Of a stretch of 64,000 nucleotides of DNA, positions 33,822-44,999 are shown piece after piece (position 1 is the first letter of the stretch; each line of letters starts with the position of its first letter). Location: the NCBI GenBank assembly GCA_030549175.1, contig JAUKUA010000004.1, forward strand, positions 5,394,001 through 5,458,000. The letters run 5' to 3'. The notes beneath the pieces were generated by a model. That model was not told the origin of the DNA. It saw only the letters and a program-made list of their open reading frames with translations, and did not search any database. The stretch is from Lasiosphaeris hirsuta (Eukaryota > Ascomycota > Sordariomycetes > Sordariales > Lasiosphaeriaceae). The position numbers and the translations under genes are program-made.

Positions 33822-34539
33822 CTAGATACTTAGGTACTTAGTGCACAAGCTGGAACAGAATGGTGGAAGGGTTATAATAAAGCGTAGAAGAAATCGTAGA
33901 AGCGTTATGACGAAGTGCAGAAGGAATGGTAACAGAAAATCGTTGAACTGTAATGCCACCTAGAGGAAGTAGAGTGCCGGTACACCTAGGAGTAAATAGC
34001 CATGGCGTAGCATTTGCCCAACGTACGAGTGCCGCTTAGTTCTCGGGCCTAATATGAGTATCCGCTAAGGCGTACGAACAGCCCGTCAATATCGAAGCTG
34101 GGCCGGCTCTCGTCAGTTTCTATCTCTTGTAAAAATATAGTATTATTAATGTTATTTCAATGGTATTGGACTTAAGTTGTAATGTACACCGTTCTCCATA
34201 ATACCAGGTAAGCAGGCTCCCAAGCTGGTGAGTCAGCTTACCCCGAACGGACTTCTTCTATGTCCCCTTCAGCTAGCACCGTGACGTCGTCGGCGTAGCA
34301 GTAGGTTTGATCACCCTTCACCATGGGGGCCAGGTAAATGGTGAAATGATAGGTGACAGGCGTGGCGTGACTTCCTATCCTTGCAAGTCGTGTGCCGGAC
34401 CGTTACACAGCTGTTAGCGGCGACACAGGTGAATCCGAGACCGATCCGGCGCTTATCTGCATCGATGGCTAGAAGAACGTCAAGTTTTGTTTCGTCGAGC
34501 ACAGGGACTTATTACCGGGGGGACAACTTTACCCTCATG

Positions 34540-34800
34540 TGCCTCAGCGTCCCGGCGTGTCCATTCTGGAAATTTGACCCAACAAATACCGAGACTGCTT
34601 CGAGGATCGTTTCTCCAGGTTGGCGGATGTCAAGCAGCATCTGAAAAGGTATCACGACACGTCATCATACATCTGCAAGACTTGTTTGAAGACTTTTTGG
34701 GGGGAGGCCGATCTCAGCAAGTGCACAGTTCGTCCCGACTCGTTTGGTTCGATCCACTCAAGAGTTCCGTGTTACGGGTGTCGGATTGCCCGGATGTGTG
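34540..34800 (+). pseudogene. C2H2 zinc-finger gene fragment inside decayed block
   Basis: One frame reads CPFWKFDPT (about 34556-34582). One base later another frame continues with KYRDCFEDRFSRLADVKQHL, KRYHDTSSYICKTCLKTFWG and EADLSKC. Together they match fungal C2H2 proteins of the type CPF.K.DP.KY..C...R..DVKQHL.R.H..YC..C. A one-base shift after the first piece, and loss of both ends, make it a dead fragment. It was probably carried in or trapped by the surrounding repeats. Confidence 0.5.
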
Positions 34801-35857
34801 ATGACAACAGGCTGGGGTCACCTTGGGCAGCTACTGTGTTTGGTGAATGTGTCCAGCGACAGGTTAGCAAAACCTTATAACCCTCCCGGGGTCTCGAGCT
34901 CCTGTGAGGGCGGCGATGGGACTATGCCGTATTGGAATGGTAACAACTCTTCCGTGTCTCCTAAGCTATCGTATTTCCTCTTAGACATAAGAGTCGTGTA
35001 TATGGGAATTAACACAAAGGAATTGCCGGTAATACTGAATTTGGGGTATGAGGGGCGGTGTCCGGTGAGCCCGGGGTGAGTTGGTACTGTACCAAATCCG
35101 GTGAACGGGTGGCCCTCAATAGCACAAAATATCGGTGATGTGAGATTTGGGCGGCTGTTGGGTACCTCCGTTGTGGGTTAATTAGGATCCGTACCGTATA
35201 GTGGTTATGTTATTTTAGTAGAACCTAAGCTCCGGTATTCTCAAGATGATATTAAAGGCCTTAGGCGAAGTTACCAACGCCCTCCGAGGTTGGGGTTACG
35301 GTTTACCAGTAGTGTTATGGGGACTCTTGGTATAGATTAAAGGTAACTCGGTTCTGGGAATGATATAAACTATTGAAGTGATTAGAGGATATATAAAAGA
35401 TTATTATAACCCTTAAAGAAATAGGAGCCACCTTTATATTATAGACTTAGTATCCTCTATGAAGATTATTAGGGGAAGTTTTTAGGTAAGGGGTTGGGTA
35501 TGTCTAGCTTTATTCCTCTGTTAAAAGCCTTCCGAATTCTTAAAGTTTTGAAATGGTAGTTTAGTTACATACCCTTTCTAACCCCTTCTAGTTTTCGGGC
35601 TACTATAGGGACTTGGGGGAGATTGTACTCGTATAGAGTTTATCGATGGTATGATAATCTTTAAGATCAGTAGGTAATGATATGATAGTGAGGGTATTTG
35701 GTAAACGGCTAAGTAGGTCCAGTGTAACCGTTGGATTCGTAGTATAGATCAGTTTCAAAGGTGCCCTTGGGAGAAAGTAGAGTTTCTTCTAGCGCTTATT
35801 CGTGAGTTATCTCTGGATTCGACCCTCAGCGTGGTTTTCATGATTCCGCCCCGTTCC

Positions 35858-38800
35858 CTAGCTGCCCTCTTCCAGCCTTATAGTTGGAGTTCTTTCTGGA
35901 TTGTTTGCAAGAAAGCTGCGGCTTCGTGGCCTCCCAGTAGGTCTAGAAGGCGTGGAGTCTCCCTCTTGCTGCGCAGGGGGGCTTCCACCCCTCACACTCC
36001 GGGGACTGCTGAAGGTGCTGCGACGGCGCTGCACGTGGTACGCAACTTCTGCGTCAAACTCCCTTTGATCGTACCAAAACAAGAGATAGTTTGCGTCATT
36101 GCGCACTATTTTATCTCCTGTAGTCTTATACTCCTCCGTATCCAGCAGCTCGTGGCGCCACTCACGCCTTCGCCGCGACTCGTTCCACCGTACAACGGTA
36201 ATGCCGTCCCACCAGATGAAGACGATGCAGAAGAAGAAGGCAAGTTGCAGCGAAAGGGAAGTCCACACTACGGGCCAATAAACGAAATCGGCGCGGCTAT
36301 TGTACTCGTCCTCGGTGGTCAACGGGACAAATGCCTCCCGGCCCCGGTCCCAAGGCACCCCCCAGTGCCACATATAGGCGGACCAGCACCAGCAGTTATT
36401 GAAAACACCCGAGGTGGACAGAAACACAATGGCCAAACAGCCCGCGCCGATGATGGCGTCTTTGACCAATAGCACGTACCATCGCTTCCGCTCGCTCCAA
36501 CGGCCTGGGCCGAGAAGGTAGCGCCACGTGGAGACGCAGGCATGACACGTAGCGTTGAAGCACCGCCGCCACCATGACGACGGCGGTGTGGCAGGCAGGC
36601 TACTCGGGTTATCAGGATCCGGCCCGGCGCTCGCATGATTGTCACCACCATGGGACCCATGATGTGCTGTGTGAGAGCTAGGTCCCAGGAGGACGGTGTC
36701 CATGCTGCCTGCACGGGGACTCACTTCGGTGGTGTTGGCGAGGGAAGTTATGCAAGGCGTGGGAGGAGCAGTGGAGCTCAGAGCTGGGTTCGGTTCGGTA
36801 TGATTCGGGTCGCCGCTGGAACTTGGAACATCATTTTTGTGTACTTCTTTCTCCCTGATCTTGTCGTTATGCAGCCATATGGTAAAGAGATTACTGAGCA
36901 GCCAGGCCACTGTTAATCCGACGACCCATATGTGGCGGCAGCTCCAACCGACCGGAACTGCATACCACATGATGACAAAGGCCCCTACTGCGCTGACGAA
37001 GATAGGGAAGAGTGACAGCAGGTAAAGAAACCAATTCGAAGCGTAATGCGCGGCCGACTTGCGACGTACGGACCGATACCCCAGCTTCCACGGCCGGTAG
37101 GTGTACACGGCACCCAGCCAATGTAGCGAGTGAAAGTATTCGGTCCACGACGGAATTGGTATCAGCGCCGGCTGTCCGTCCGTTTGAGGTGGCGTGTTAC
37201 CCTGCTGCGGCTCCGGATTGCCACTAGTCGTAGGGTCTCTAGGAGCGCTCGTTGGGCCTGCCAAGGGCCGGTCGTCGGTATCGGGGAAGCGAAAGTCATA
37301 GAGATTTTGGATAGATGACCCGATTAGGGCCGCGCGACTGTCGCTGCTGCCAGTATCGTCAGTGCGTGCCGGCAGTAGGGTTTGGGACCCGGATGCTTGA
37401 GCGCTAGATCCTTCAGAGGCAGCAAAGTCGACAGAGTTCGTAGTGGCCGAAGGATCCACACGGTCGGCGCTGGAGTGCCGCTGCCGATGATATACTCGTC
37501 CCTGGGTTTCCCGCACGGACTCGAGTTCCACAGCATCAGAGCTCTCGTATCCACAGCTGAGGGATGCTCGGCGGGAAGTATTACTGTGGGCAGGCCTGGA
37601 TCGCCTAGACGGTCGCGGCAGCTCGAAAAGCTGCAGGGAGGAAGAGCCGAAAAGAAGGGTTGCGGGTGCGGCAGCGCCGGACATCGCACCGGTTCCAGCC
37701 GCCGCTGCCACCGCCGCCGCCGCCGCCGAGCCGCTGACGACGCCGTCATCTGTGGCGAGCGTTGCCGATAGGCTGCCCGAAATAGCCGGGCTGGGCATGG
37801 CGAAGCTTGCACGTCTCTCCCTGGCCGAGCGAGGAGATGCTGCCGACTGCTTCTGTGGTGGTCTTGACTCGTTCCCTTGGCCGCCGTCTCGGCTCTCGTT
37901 TGCTTTCCCTACCGCAACTCTGGAGTTCTGCACAAAGAGTCGCATGATAGTCAGGCACGTACGACGGCTGGTGAAGGTGCCGATGACGTTGCTGAACAAG
38001 GCGAGAGGGACAAGCCACATGAGGAAGACGGCGGAGCCGATGCGGCCGCCCGGTCTGGACGTGCTACCCCCGCCGATGTCGTCGTCTAGAGCCGCGACCA
38101 CGCTAAAAATGTAAACAAAGATGGCAAGGAGAGTGCGTAGAAACTCGTTGGTGCGCGCGTCAGCTAGCCTGCGCGCGCACTGGCGCCACTCCTGCCAGGC
38201 TGGACCGGACTGCACCGAGGGGTGCCCGATGTGACCGAGCTGGTTCAGCACCATGGTGTACCGGAGCTCCGTCTCGATGTACGCCCCGCTAATCTCTTCG
38301 AAGCCCGCGAGCACTGTAGCAATAACTCGAACCCGGTCGTGCATTTGATCGAACTCGTCGTCATCGTCGACACCATCGCCTTGTCTGACGCCGTCGCTGC
38401 CGTCGCCGTCCCCGGGGCCCGGCTGGGGAGCGTGCTCGCCCTTTCGTCCCCTTGCCGCCTTGGCGAACCACGGTCCGAACAAACGCTGCCACCAGCGTCC
38501 CCACCAGCGTCCCCACCTCTTCCTTCTACCGCTCCACCGCAGGGCAGCGTAGGTCCACCAGGTCTGATTCTCGGCGCGAGGCTCGCAGCGGTCGACTGCC
38601 ATGGCATGCAGCCGCCTCCACACATATATCTTATGCAAGAGGGACCAGAAAGAGTCGATGGGGTCCCCAACCGTGTGGATGATGGTCACGAAGCGATGCT
38701 TATCGATAGGGGAAAGCTCGATGTTGGACAGCAGCAGCACGATGGGTATAATCCAGGTGGTAAGGCGCGGGATGGCGTCCCAGTACCACGTGCCCTGTCC

Positions 38801-39133
38801 GCAAAACGTGGCGCACCCGTCGAGCGTCACCGTCATCTGCGTTGCCGTGTTGGCGAGGGAACCGTTGGGTAGCCGTTGGAAGTATTTGTCGCTGGATTCG
38901 TACTTCTCGCTGAACTGAGGCTCCTTGCGCTGCCGCGCGAGGATCCGCGCTATGCACGTCGGCCGATCCCAGCGGTCCAGATGCAACTTCTCGCACGGCA
39001 TGTCCAGCGAACAGTCTGTACCCAGGTCCACCGGCCATTCGTCACTGATGCCGCTGACCTGGGCGGCCACGGGCATTGCCGAAACCAGCGCTATGCAGAT
39101 TAGGCGCAGGGTGTACGCTCCAAAGGGAGCCAT
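35858..39133 (-). CDS. Large multi-pass membrane protein of unknown family
   Basis: Single open frame of 1,091 residues from ATG 39133. It begins with a signal peptide or first helix (YTLRLICIALVSAMPVAAQ) and a short Cys-containing lumenal region (DCSLDMPCEKLHLD; GCATFCGQGTWYW). Membrane segments follow: LTTWIIPIVLLLSNIEL, FLRTLLAIFVYIFSVVAAL, AVFLMWLVPLALFSNVIG, FLYLLSLFPIFVSAVGAFVI, HIWVVGLTVAWLLSNLF, DAIIGAGCLAIVFLST and VWTSLSLQLAFFFCIVFIW. A Ser/Ala-rich disordered loop of about 250 residues lies between the third and fourth. The C-terminal 80 residues are cytosolic and basic. This organisation is found in uncharacterised fungal integral membrane proteins; I know no function. The gene keeps a clean frame despite touching the decayed repeat block. 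Confidence 0.75.
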   Translation of the reverse strand: MAPFGAYTLRLICIALVSAMPVAAQVSGISDEWPVDLGTDCSLDMPCEKLHLDRWDRPTCIARILARQRKEPQFSEKYESSDKYFQRLPNGSLANTATQMTVTLDGCATFCGQGTWYWDAIPRLTTWIIPIVLLLSNIELSPIDKHRFVTIIHTVGDPIDSFWSLLHKIYVWRRLHAMAVDRCEPRAENQTWWTYAALRWSGRRKRWGRWWGRWWQRLFGPWFAKAARGRKGEHAPQPGPGDGDGSDGVRQGDGVDDDDEFDQMHDRVRVIATVLAGFEEISGAYIETELRYTMVLNQLGHIGHPSVQSGPAWQEWRQCARRLADARTNEFLRTLLAIFVYIFSVVAALDDDIGGGSTSRPGGRIGSAVFLMWLVPLALFSNVIGTFTSRRTCLTIMRLFVQNSRVAVGKANESRDGGQGNESRPPQKQSAASPRSARERRASFAMPSPAISGSLSATLATDDGVVSGSAAAAAVAAAAGTGAMSGAAAPATLLFGSSSLQLFELPRPSRRSRPAHSNTSRRASLSCGYESSDAVELESVRETQGRVYHRQRHSSADRVDPSATTNSVDFAASEGSSAQASGSQTLLPARTDDTGSSDSRAALIGSSIQNLYDFRFPDTDDRPLAGPTSAPRDPTTSGNPEPQQGNTPPQTDGQPALIPIPSWTEYFHSLHWLGAVYTYRPWKLGYRSVRRKSAAHYASNWFLYLLSLFPIFVSAVGAFVIMWYAVPVGWSCRHIWVVGLTVAWLLSNLFTIWLHNDKIREKEVHKNDVPSSSGDPNHTEPNPALSSTAPPTPCITSLANTTEVSPRAGSMDTVLLGPSSHTAHHGSHGGDNHASAGPDPDNPSSLPATPPSSWWRRCFNATCHACVSTWRYLLGPGRWSERKRWYVLLVKDAIIGAGCLAIVFLSTSGVFNNCWCWSAYMWHWGVPWDRGREAFVPLTTEDEYNSRADFVYWPVVWTSLSLQLAFFFCIVFIWWDGITVVRWNESRRRREWRHELLDTEEYKTTGDKIVRNDANYLLFWYDQREFDAEVAYHVQRRRSTFSSPRSVRGGSPPAQQEGDSTPSRPTGRPRSRSFLANNPERTPTIRLEEGS

Positions 39134-40819
39134 TGCCGGTACGCACAAGCTGAATAGGAGTCTCAGGAAGTTCTCGTAAAACAAAGATAAAAATTAAAAA
39201 AATGGCGCATTCTGGTGACCCTGCTTACAACAGCACGACGGCGGGGCAAAAGTAGCCTTTATGACCAGCTCGGGCGACGAATTGCGGGGGTCACAAGCGA
39301 GTCTTCTCTGCCTGCCGCGGAAAGTGCAGGCACGATGCGCAGCTGCACGGGGTTTCCAATCATGTGCTTCCCCTCGGCCAGAACCAGGAGTTCCCGGTGT
39401 GAAGCGGCGCCTAAGTGACAGACTTGGGAATCCCTGCCGGTGTTGGCGCTCAGTGAGCAAAAGCGGTTGAATTTCGGGGCGGTGAGGTAACGATGCGGGA
39501 TTTCTGGTTGCTGACGCACGTGTGGGATCGAACGACGGCCCGATTTCCTCTTCGCGCGCTGCCTGCAGCAACATTGGCTCTCCGTTGGAGTGGGCAAGAA
39601 ACAGTCAAGCCTCCCATTTGTGGCGTGTTCTGGCGCGCGGGTCTAGCAAACGGAGGAATATGGTAAGTCTGTCAGAAAACTGCACTTGCACTTATAGAAG
39701 ATTCTGACTACTACCTCCCTAGCTATACAGGTGGTTGAAGTGACTATAAGGCTGGAGAACCTTGTTTTTCAACGACGTACCCAACGTTGTAAACCATAGA
39801 TAAGGGCTTATCTGAAGATGTGTCATGCTGGCTAACCGGGCCACACAGAACCTTACAATTACCGAAAGATGGTAAAAAAGAGAGACCTAAGCCCTCAAGA
39901 GCCATCACCCTTTTCTGTCCATCAACCGCCAAGCACGCCACCTCAGCTGCACCCCAAAAATAAACCTGCATATTCCGACTCTCCATCACCAAAGGGTCCA
40001 TGCCCATAAGGCTCTCTGGCAAGTAGCCCTTCAAGGGGGCTACATCGTTCCCGGCTCCAATGGATTGCTCTCCTCCCGCCCCCACATCTCCATGAACTAA
40101 ATACCCGAGGTGCCTTGGATCGTCAAGAAGTCAATCCGAGTAATGTTTCCGAACTGGGGCGACGCAGTCCATTGATATCGTACCTCGGAGCTTTTCTCAT
40201 AGTAATCGGCCCAAGAACTCGAGGGCACTTAAATACACACCCTTTTCAGCCAGGGTAGATTCTGTTCGCTCCCACAATGATTTTCTTATTTCTGTACCAA
40301 GGAATATTAGACGCGGTCATTTTCAGTCTTCGGGCACCACTTACCTTCTTAGTCTTCTAATAACTTCTCTGTAGTACGGAGGTTAGCAAAACAAAAGAGG
40401 GGTTATTATTTTATTTTCAAGAAATAAAGCTCTTCATACTAAAGTACTTATCCTTTATGGCTTCCACCCGAGAGGTTATCTCTAAGCTAACTTTTACATG
40501 GTCTGGATCCGTACTGCCAGAGAAGCGGCACATCTCCCTATCATTAGCGTCGATGGTTTCGGGTTCTCTCTCTCCCGGAGTCTCCTATCGATGCGGACCA
40601 GGGCTTTACGACCTGGCCAACGTATTTAGTTAGAGCTAAGCTAGGAAGGTTCATTACTTGCACACACACCCGCTCCCAATCACCTCGCTGGAGGATGCCG
40701 AGTCCGAAAGTGGCGGGTAGTCGCGTCCACAGGTTCATGCGACCTGCTCCTGTGGATCAGCAACCCGCCCCTACACACGGTAAGCCTGCCGATCCCTTCT
40801 TCCCTTCATGTGATGCAAC
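39134..40819. other. Gene-poor region with one short coding remnant
   Basis: No intact gene. On the minus strand, 40229-40105 reads SSWADYYEKSSEVRYQWTAS then PQFGNITRIDFLTIQGTSGI and a stop, which looks like the end of a real protein of unknown family, but no upstream exon follows. The minus-strand frame 39744-40085 (113 codons) may be unrelated. The rest is intergenic, with AT-rich parts at 40250-40480. Confidence 0.35.
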
Positions 40820-43250
40820 TTAGCAGCGTTGCTTCCCTGGTGGAGTTGGGTATGTCACTTTGAAGAAGACGTGCTCCAAGAGATGCAGCTGCTTCTTCTC
40901 CAGTTTCCCCTTGAGGGCGGCCCTGAACTTTGTTTGTACCATAAACCGGGTGAGAAGCTCGATCTTCTCGCTCTCTTCAAGAATCTCAAAGGTCGCTCCC
41001 AGCCCCGGTTGGTGATGAAGGCTACCCCTTAGTATGTCCAGCTGCGCCTGTCTGGCGAGGTCCTCAACCTCTCGAATGCCTGCCGTGAAAAATACAGGGT
41101 TAGCTTTTCATCAGAACTCGGCTATGCGAAGCTTTTGGGACGTCGTCTCACCGCAGTCACGGATGTAACCTGGACCCTCAAAAGCACTCTTAAGTCCGAT
41201 GAGTCTGTTCAATCCGGCGGGACAGGGCGTGATACTTCCCCAAATGTCGGGGCATGAGGAGCGTTTCATCTGAATATCCATATGACTGGTGTTAAATATG
41301 AGCCGACTTAGCTTACTGAGATCGATAATATGGCGGGCTAGGTATAGGTCAGTATAGAAATATCGATTCTGATTTAAAGGGGTAACAGAGGTCACTTGCC
41401 TTCGGCAATGGTGTCTTCGGGCCCGTAAAATGGATCTTGGTGCTTTCCGTAGATAAAGTCGGACTCGCTTTCAATCCCCGCATCGTGACACATGATCTCG
41501 AAACGCGAAATCTTCACGAAAAATAAAACCCGCCGTGGCGGTAGCCGGAGGTACGCCTCAGTAAGAAGAAGGCGGTTGCGATGGCGAATGGACTCGTCGG
41601 CACCTTTGGACCAGGTGTCAATCATGACTCGGAGTGCCCACATCCGCAGGGTCTGATTTAGATCCGTCCCCACAGTCTCCCACGATCCGCCTGTTATCGT
41701 TCAGGTCAGCACCCGCGACGTAGTAGGCCAAGTGGAGGATTGAGGAGAAAGCGAGCGAAAAAGCCCAACCTACCAAGGTTTTCATACGATCGCAGGGGGT
41801 CGGGTAAGGGGGAACTCGTGCCCCCAAAGAAGGGACTTTCTAGAACATGTTGTTCTCCGCTGAGTATCCTACTGAGGTTTTGTCTCCTTTTGTAAACATT
41901 TCTCCGGAAGGCCTCGTAGCTCGGAACCTCCGGACACTCCGGCCTCTCCCAAACCGTCTCCTTCCGCGATCCAAGCGAGTGGGATACCGCTTCCAGCTTT
42001 TTCAGGGTTTCCCAGCGGACGTCAGTGTCAGTCCCCAGAATAACTTTGCCAACAGTGCACTGAGCAGTCAGATACCATTCCAAGGTCCGCGCGAAGTTGG
42101 CCTGGGACTCGAATACGATGCTTGTGCAGTGGTAGCAGTTGTCGAGAAGAATCGCGTTGACCGTATTCACGTGCATGGAGTCGATAGAGAAGAAACGGAA
42201 AAAAAAATTGTGCTCTTTTTTCTTCTCCCAGTGGCCACTGTCGTAGCTATCCCTGGTGTAGTTGTTCTCCGCTACTCGGACGGGGAGGTCGACCAGGAGA
42301 GAGGACGCCAAGACGTCCTTGTGCCTCGGGCCCAGAACACAAAGGCGCCTCAGCTCCCGATTCATCCAAGTGAGTTCGTCTTCGCTCTCCCCTGGCAGAG
42401 GAAAAATCCGGTTTCGGAGGATGATGATGAGCTTTGGAGAAATGGGCGCAAATTCATGAAGCGGGGTGTATGTAGCGCCCCCCACTTCGCCGGTGTCTCT
42501 ACCACGGACAAAGAGATTAGGTCCTTCGAAGACGTTATAGGCGTTGTCCGTGAGGATGAACTCGTCATCTGGGTCCGATGGCGTGCAGATAGCCATGTAA
42601 TAGTGCTCGGTATGGCTGTAGAACCACTCTGCATCCTCGGGGTACATGCGCTTCCGCAGCTGCTCGAGCCAATCCGTGCTAGGGTCCATATCTAGCTCCA
42701 TGATGGCCTCGAGATTATCGAGCCACACGTCTAGCGGCCTCTCGAAACCCTTGTTGGCCATGTACTCCCACATCGTTTCGCGGTCATCTGCGTCGTATTG
42801 CTTGGGGGTTTCGTGGCAAAACCGCCGGTAAAACTTTCCTCCACGATACTTCAAGAGGAAAAGAAACTTGCGGATAAGATCCCGTTCATCACGCGAAAGC
42901 CATACTCCATCCTGCTTCTGAGCAAAAGCGCGAGTGAAGCGCTGGAAAATCGTGCTGGCGCGGCTTTCAAATGAGCTCAGCTTAGCCTCTAGACGCTGTT
43001 GCTGGTCTGACTGGGCCGCGGTATCCTTATACATGTTTATTTGGCCGAGGATACGGCTGATCGACTTCTCGCAGATTCCCGGGGGGGTTAGTGATAGGTC
43101 CAAGTTGCGAACAACGACCTGGCCGTAGAAAGGCTCGTTGTCGTTGCGCTTCCCTCGTCGACGCCCACCGCGCTTGTACTGATGAGAAAAGTTCTTAAGC
43201 AGAAACTGGGGGACGAAGTGCTGGTACTGGGAGTCCAAAGTTGCTGCCAT
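40820..43250 (-). CDS. DUF4238 family protein
   Basis: Four exons on the minus strand, 43250-41774, 41690-41400, 41337-41152 and 41079-40820, encode 737 residues in phase. The DUF4238 signature is at the N-terminus: QYQHFVPQFLLKNFSHQYKR, with RRGKRNDNEPFYGQVVVRNL and CEKSISRILGQINMY. It continues with FLFLLKYRGGKFYRRF, FILTDNAYNVFEG and FAPISPKLIIILRNR. The second intron is GC-AG (AAG|GCAAGT), needed to join AEGED-type sequence to ARHIIDLSKLSRL. The family occurs in bacteria and fungi, often in defence-type or accessory regions, and its activity is not established. ATG 43250 was chosen since the longer frame starts with TTG. The C-terminal exons 3-4 are helical and charged (ILEESEKIELLTRFM) and of unknown role. 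Confidence 0.82.
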
Positions 43251-44999
43251 TTTTTTGCCGAGAGAAAGGTGATGACTCAAATATCTGATGTCGATGGGAT
43301 TTGCGAGGTAAGAGTGGGGATAATATGCTTGCTTGAAGTGTAGGTGGGCGGGGTTGGGGAAGGATCTTAGAGTCTCTGAGGCCTACAGCAGCGGGTCTTG
43401 GTGTCAAATATCACGTGTATCAACCAGAAAGGCGCAATCGAGAAGAGTCGCAAGTGTGTGTTGTATTGTTGGAGTTGCAGCTCCTTCAAGTGCCCTGACT
43501 GGCGCCTTGGCCCGCGCTAACGCTCGCGCGCAGACCACCGCGCGCAGCGCCCTGGATCCAATTGATCCACTGTATCTGCTTATTCAATTTGACACTTGGG
43601 TTGTACCCCTCCGAAGCATGTGACGGCCCATGACTGGAATTTGGCGTTCATTTCATACTCGACTTTTCTTCTCGACATACACCGGCTCCACCACGCTCTC
43701 CCGCTAAAACGCTTGGACGGCCCCGCCGACAAGCCTTCACCTGTCTCAATAATAGTACCTGGCTACAAAACCTGTCGGAGTAGGATGTGTACCTGTTGTT
43801 GATTCATGCATACTGCCTCAAGGCAGCGGTTGTAGGCGTTCCTTAACAAGTGCCGCTGGTAATAAACGTGCTTCTTGGCGTGGTCCACTTTTGAGGACCA
43901 TCCCGAACTGTCATCAACCATCAGGTTTCCTGCGCTTCAACACAATAACTATGCGCTACTGGCACCCCTGGCGGCCCGGCTACCCGCCCTGCCACCCGCC
44001 TGGTGCTTGCTTATAGCCCTGGCACGACTGGTACGCGGAGGCATGGAGGGTCCTGCTACCTCAATAGTACTGAACATTGTCGTGTCTGCCTCGTTATCAT
44101 CGTCATTGTCGGCTTCGTCATGTAGGTTCACATGCTCCTAATTGGGACCGGTCTCGCCGAATTGAGGGCCCTAGCCCACCTGCTTGCCTTCTTGTTGACT
44201 GGGTTGCAGGCCGTTGACTGCCCTGGGCCTGCGCTCCTCGCGTACGAAACGCGGGCCTGTACTTGGATGGACAACCTCATGTAGATCCCTAGAATTAGCC
44301 TAGGAGGAGCAATGCCCTCAACCTCATTAACAATACGAGTCTGTTTTAATTAGGGTTTCAGCTCCTTCCATGGTGAATAACCTGGAAAGATGGCGAGATG
44401 GGATGTGTATTTAGCTATCATGGAGATCTATACGATCATGTTTAAAGTAGGTAGTAGGTACATGGTCGCCCCCCCCCGGCGGCCAAATCAGGTCGGTAAT
44501 TTCTCCCCTCCAGCCCTGCCTACCCTGCCATTGTCTCTCCGATCCGTCGCTTCCAGAAAGCCGGTGTCGGCATCATTCGTACTGAGTCTAAGACCACGTT
44601 AGCCTCTATTTCATCAGGCGCGGCGTAAGGAGATTATGGGGGTTATACCTGGGGTGTAAAGTCAATGCTGGCGCTGGAATGCTACAAGAGTAAGGGCGAC
44701 CACGGCATGAACTGGAACCACAATGTTGCGGAGTGCCCTTGACTCTGCCTCGCGTGCTCTTGACTCTGCCTCGTGTGCTCTTGACTCCAACTCGCGTGCT
44801 CTCGCTTTGGCGGCGGCGCAGACTGCGGTGCGGATTACAAATTTGACCTCGTCGAGGAGCTGTGGAGCGAGGTCCTCGTGGCGGACGCGGATGTCCAAGG
44901 CGCCATTTGCTGAGGTGCGGATGACGGTTGCTTCGACGAAAGGCCTCCATTTTTCTTGCAGAAAAGGTTTTGTCTTCTGCGCGCTGTTTATTCGCGTAG
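43251..44999. other. Intergenic/relic region with a 21-bp tandem repeat
   Basis: No firm gene. A 21-bp unit beginning CTTGACTCTGCCTCG is repeated three times at 44738-44800. On the minus strand it lies in a 128-codon frame (45048-44662), where it encodes heptads (ELESRAHEAESRAREAESRA) followed by a hydrophobic end. That frame overlaps the 5' part of the next gene and remains doubtful. The stretch 43900-44400 has minus-strand frames interrupted by stops (for example GPRFVREERRPRAVNG) that look like decayed repeat sequence. Confidence 0.35.

Larger units (their letters stand above)
32639..35857. mobile_element. AT-rich RIP-decayed transposon block
   Basis: About 3.2 kb with markedly higher A+T than its surroundings, few long frames and many TA-rich words, as expected of repeat DNA mutated by RIP. 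It contains a probable LTR (33368-33821), a gag-like remnant after it, another inverted-repeat LTR-like start near 32764 and a broken C2H2 gene fragment (34540-34800). A CTTCTTCTTCTTCTTTTT microsatellite is at about 32925-32945. From 34801 to 35857 I see only AT-rich decayed sequence without features. No transposase or reverse transcriptase frame is readable. Confidence 0.6.

Noticed and set aside
41847..42695. Plus-strand open frame of 282 codons
   Set aside because: Antisense to the DUF4238 exon 1, with no family-like sequence.
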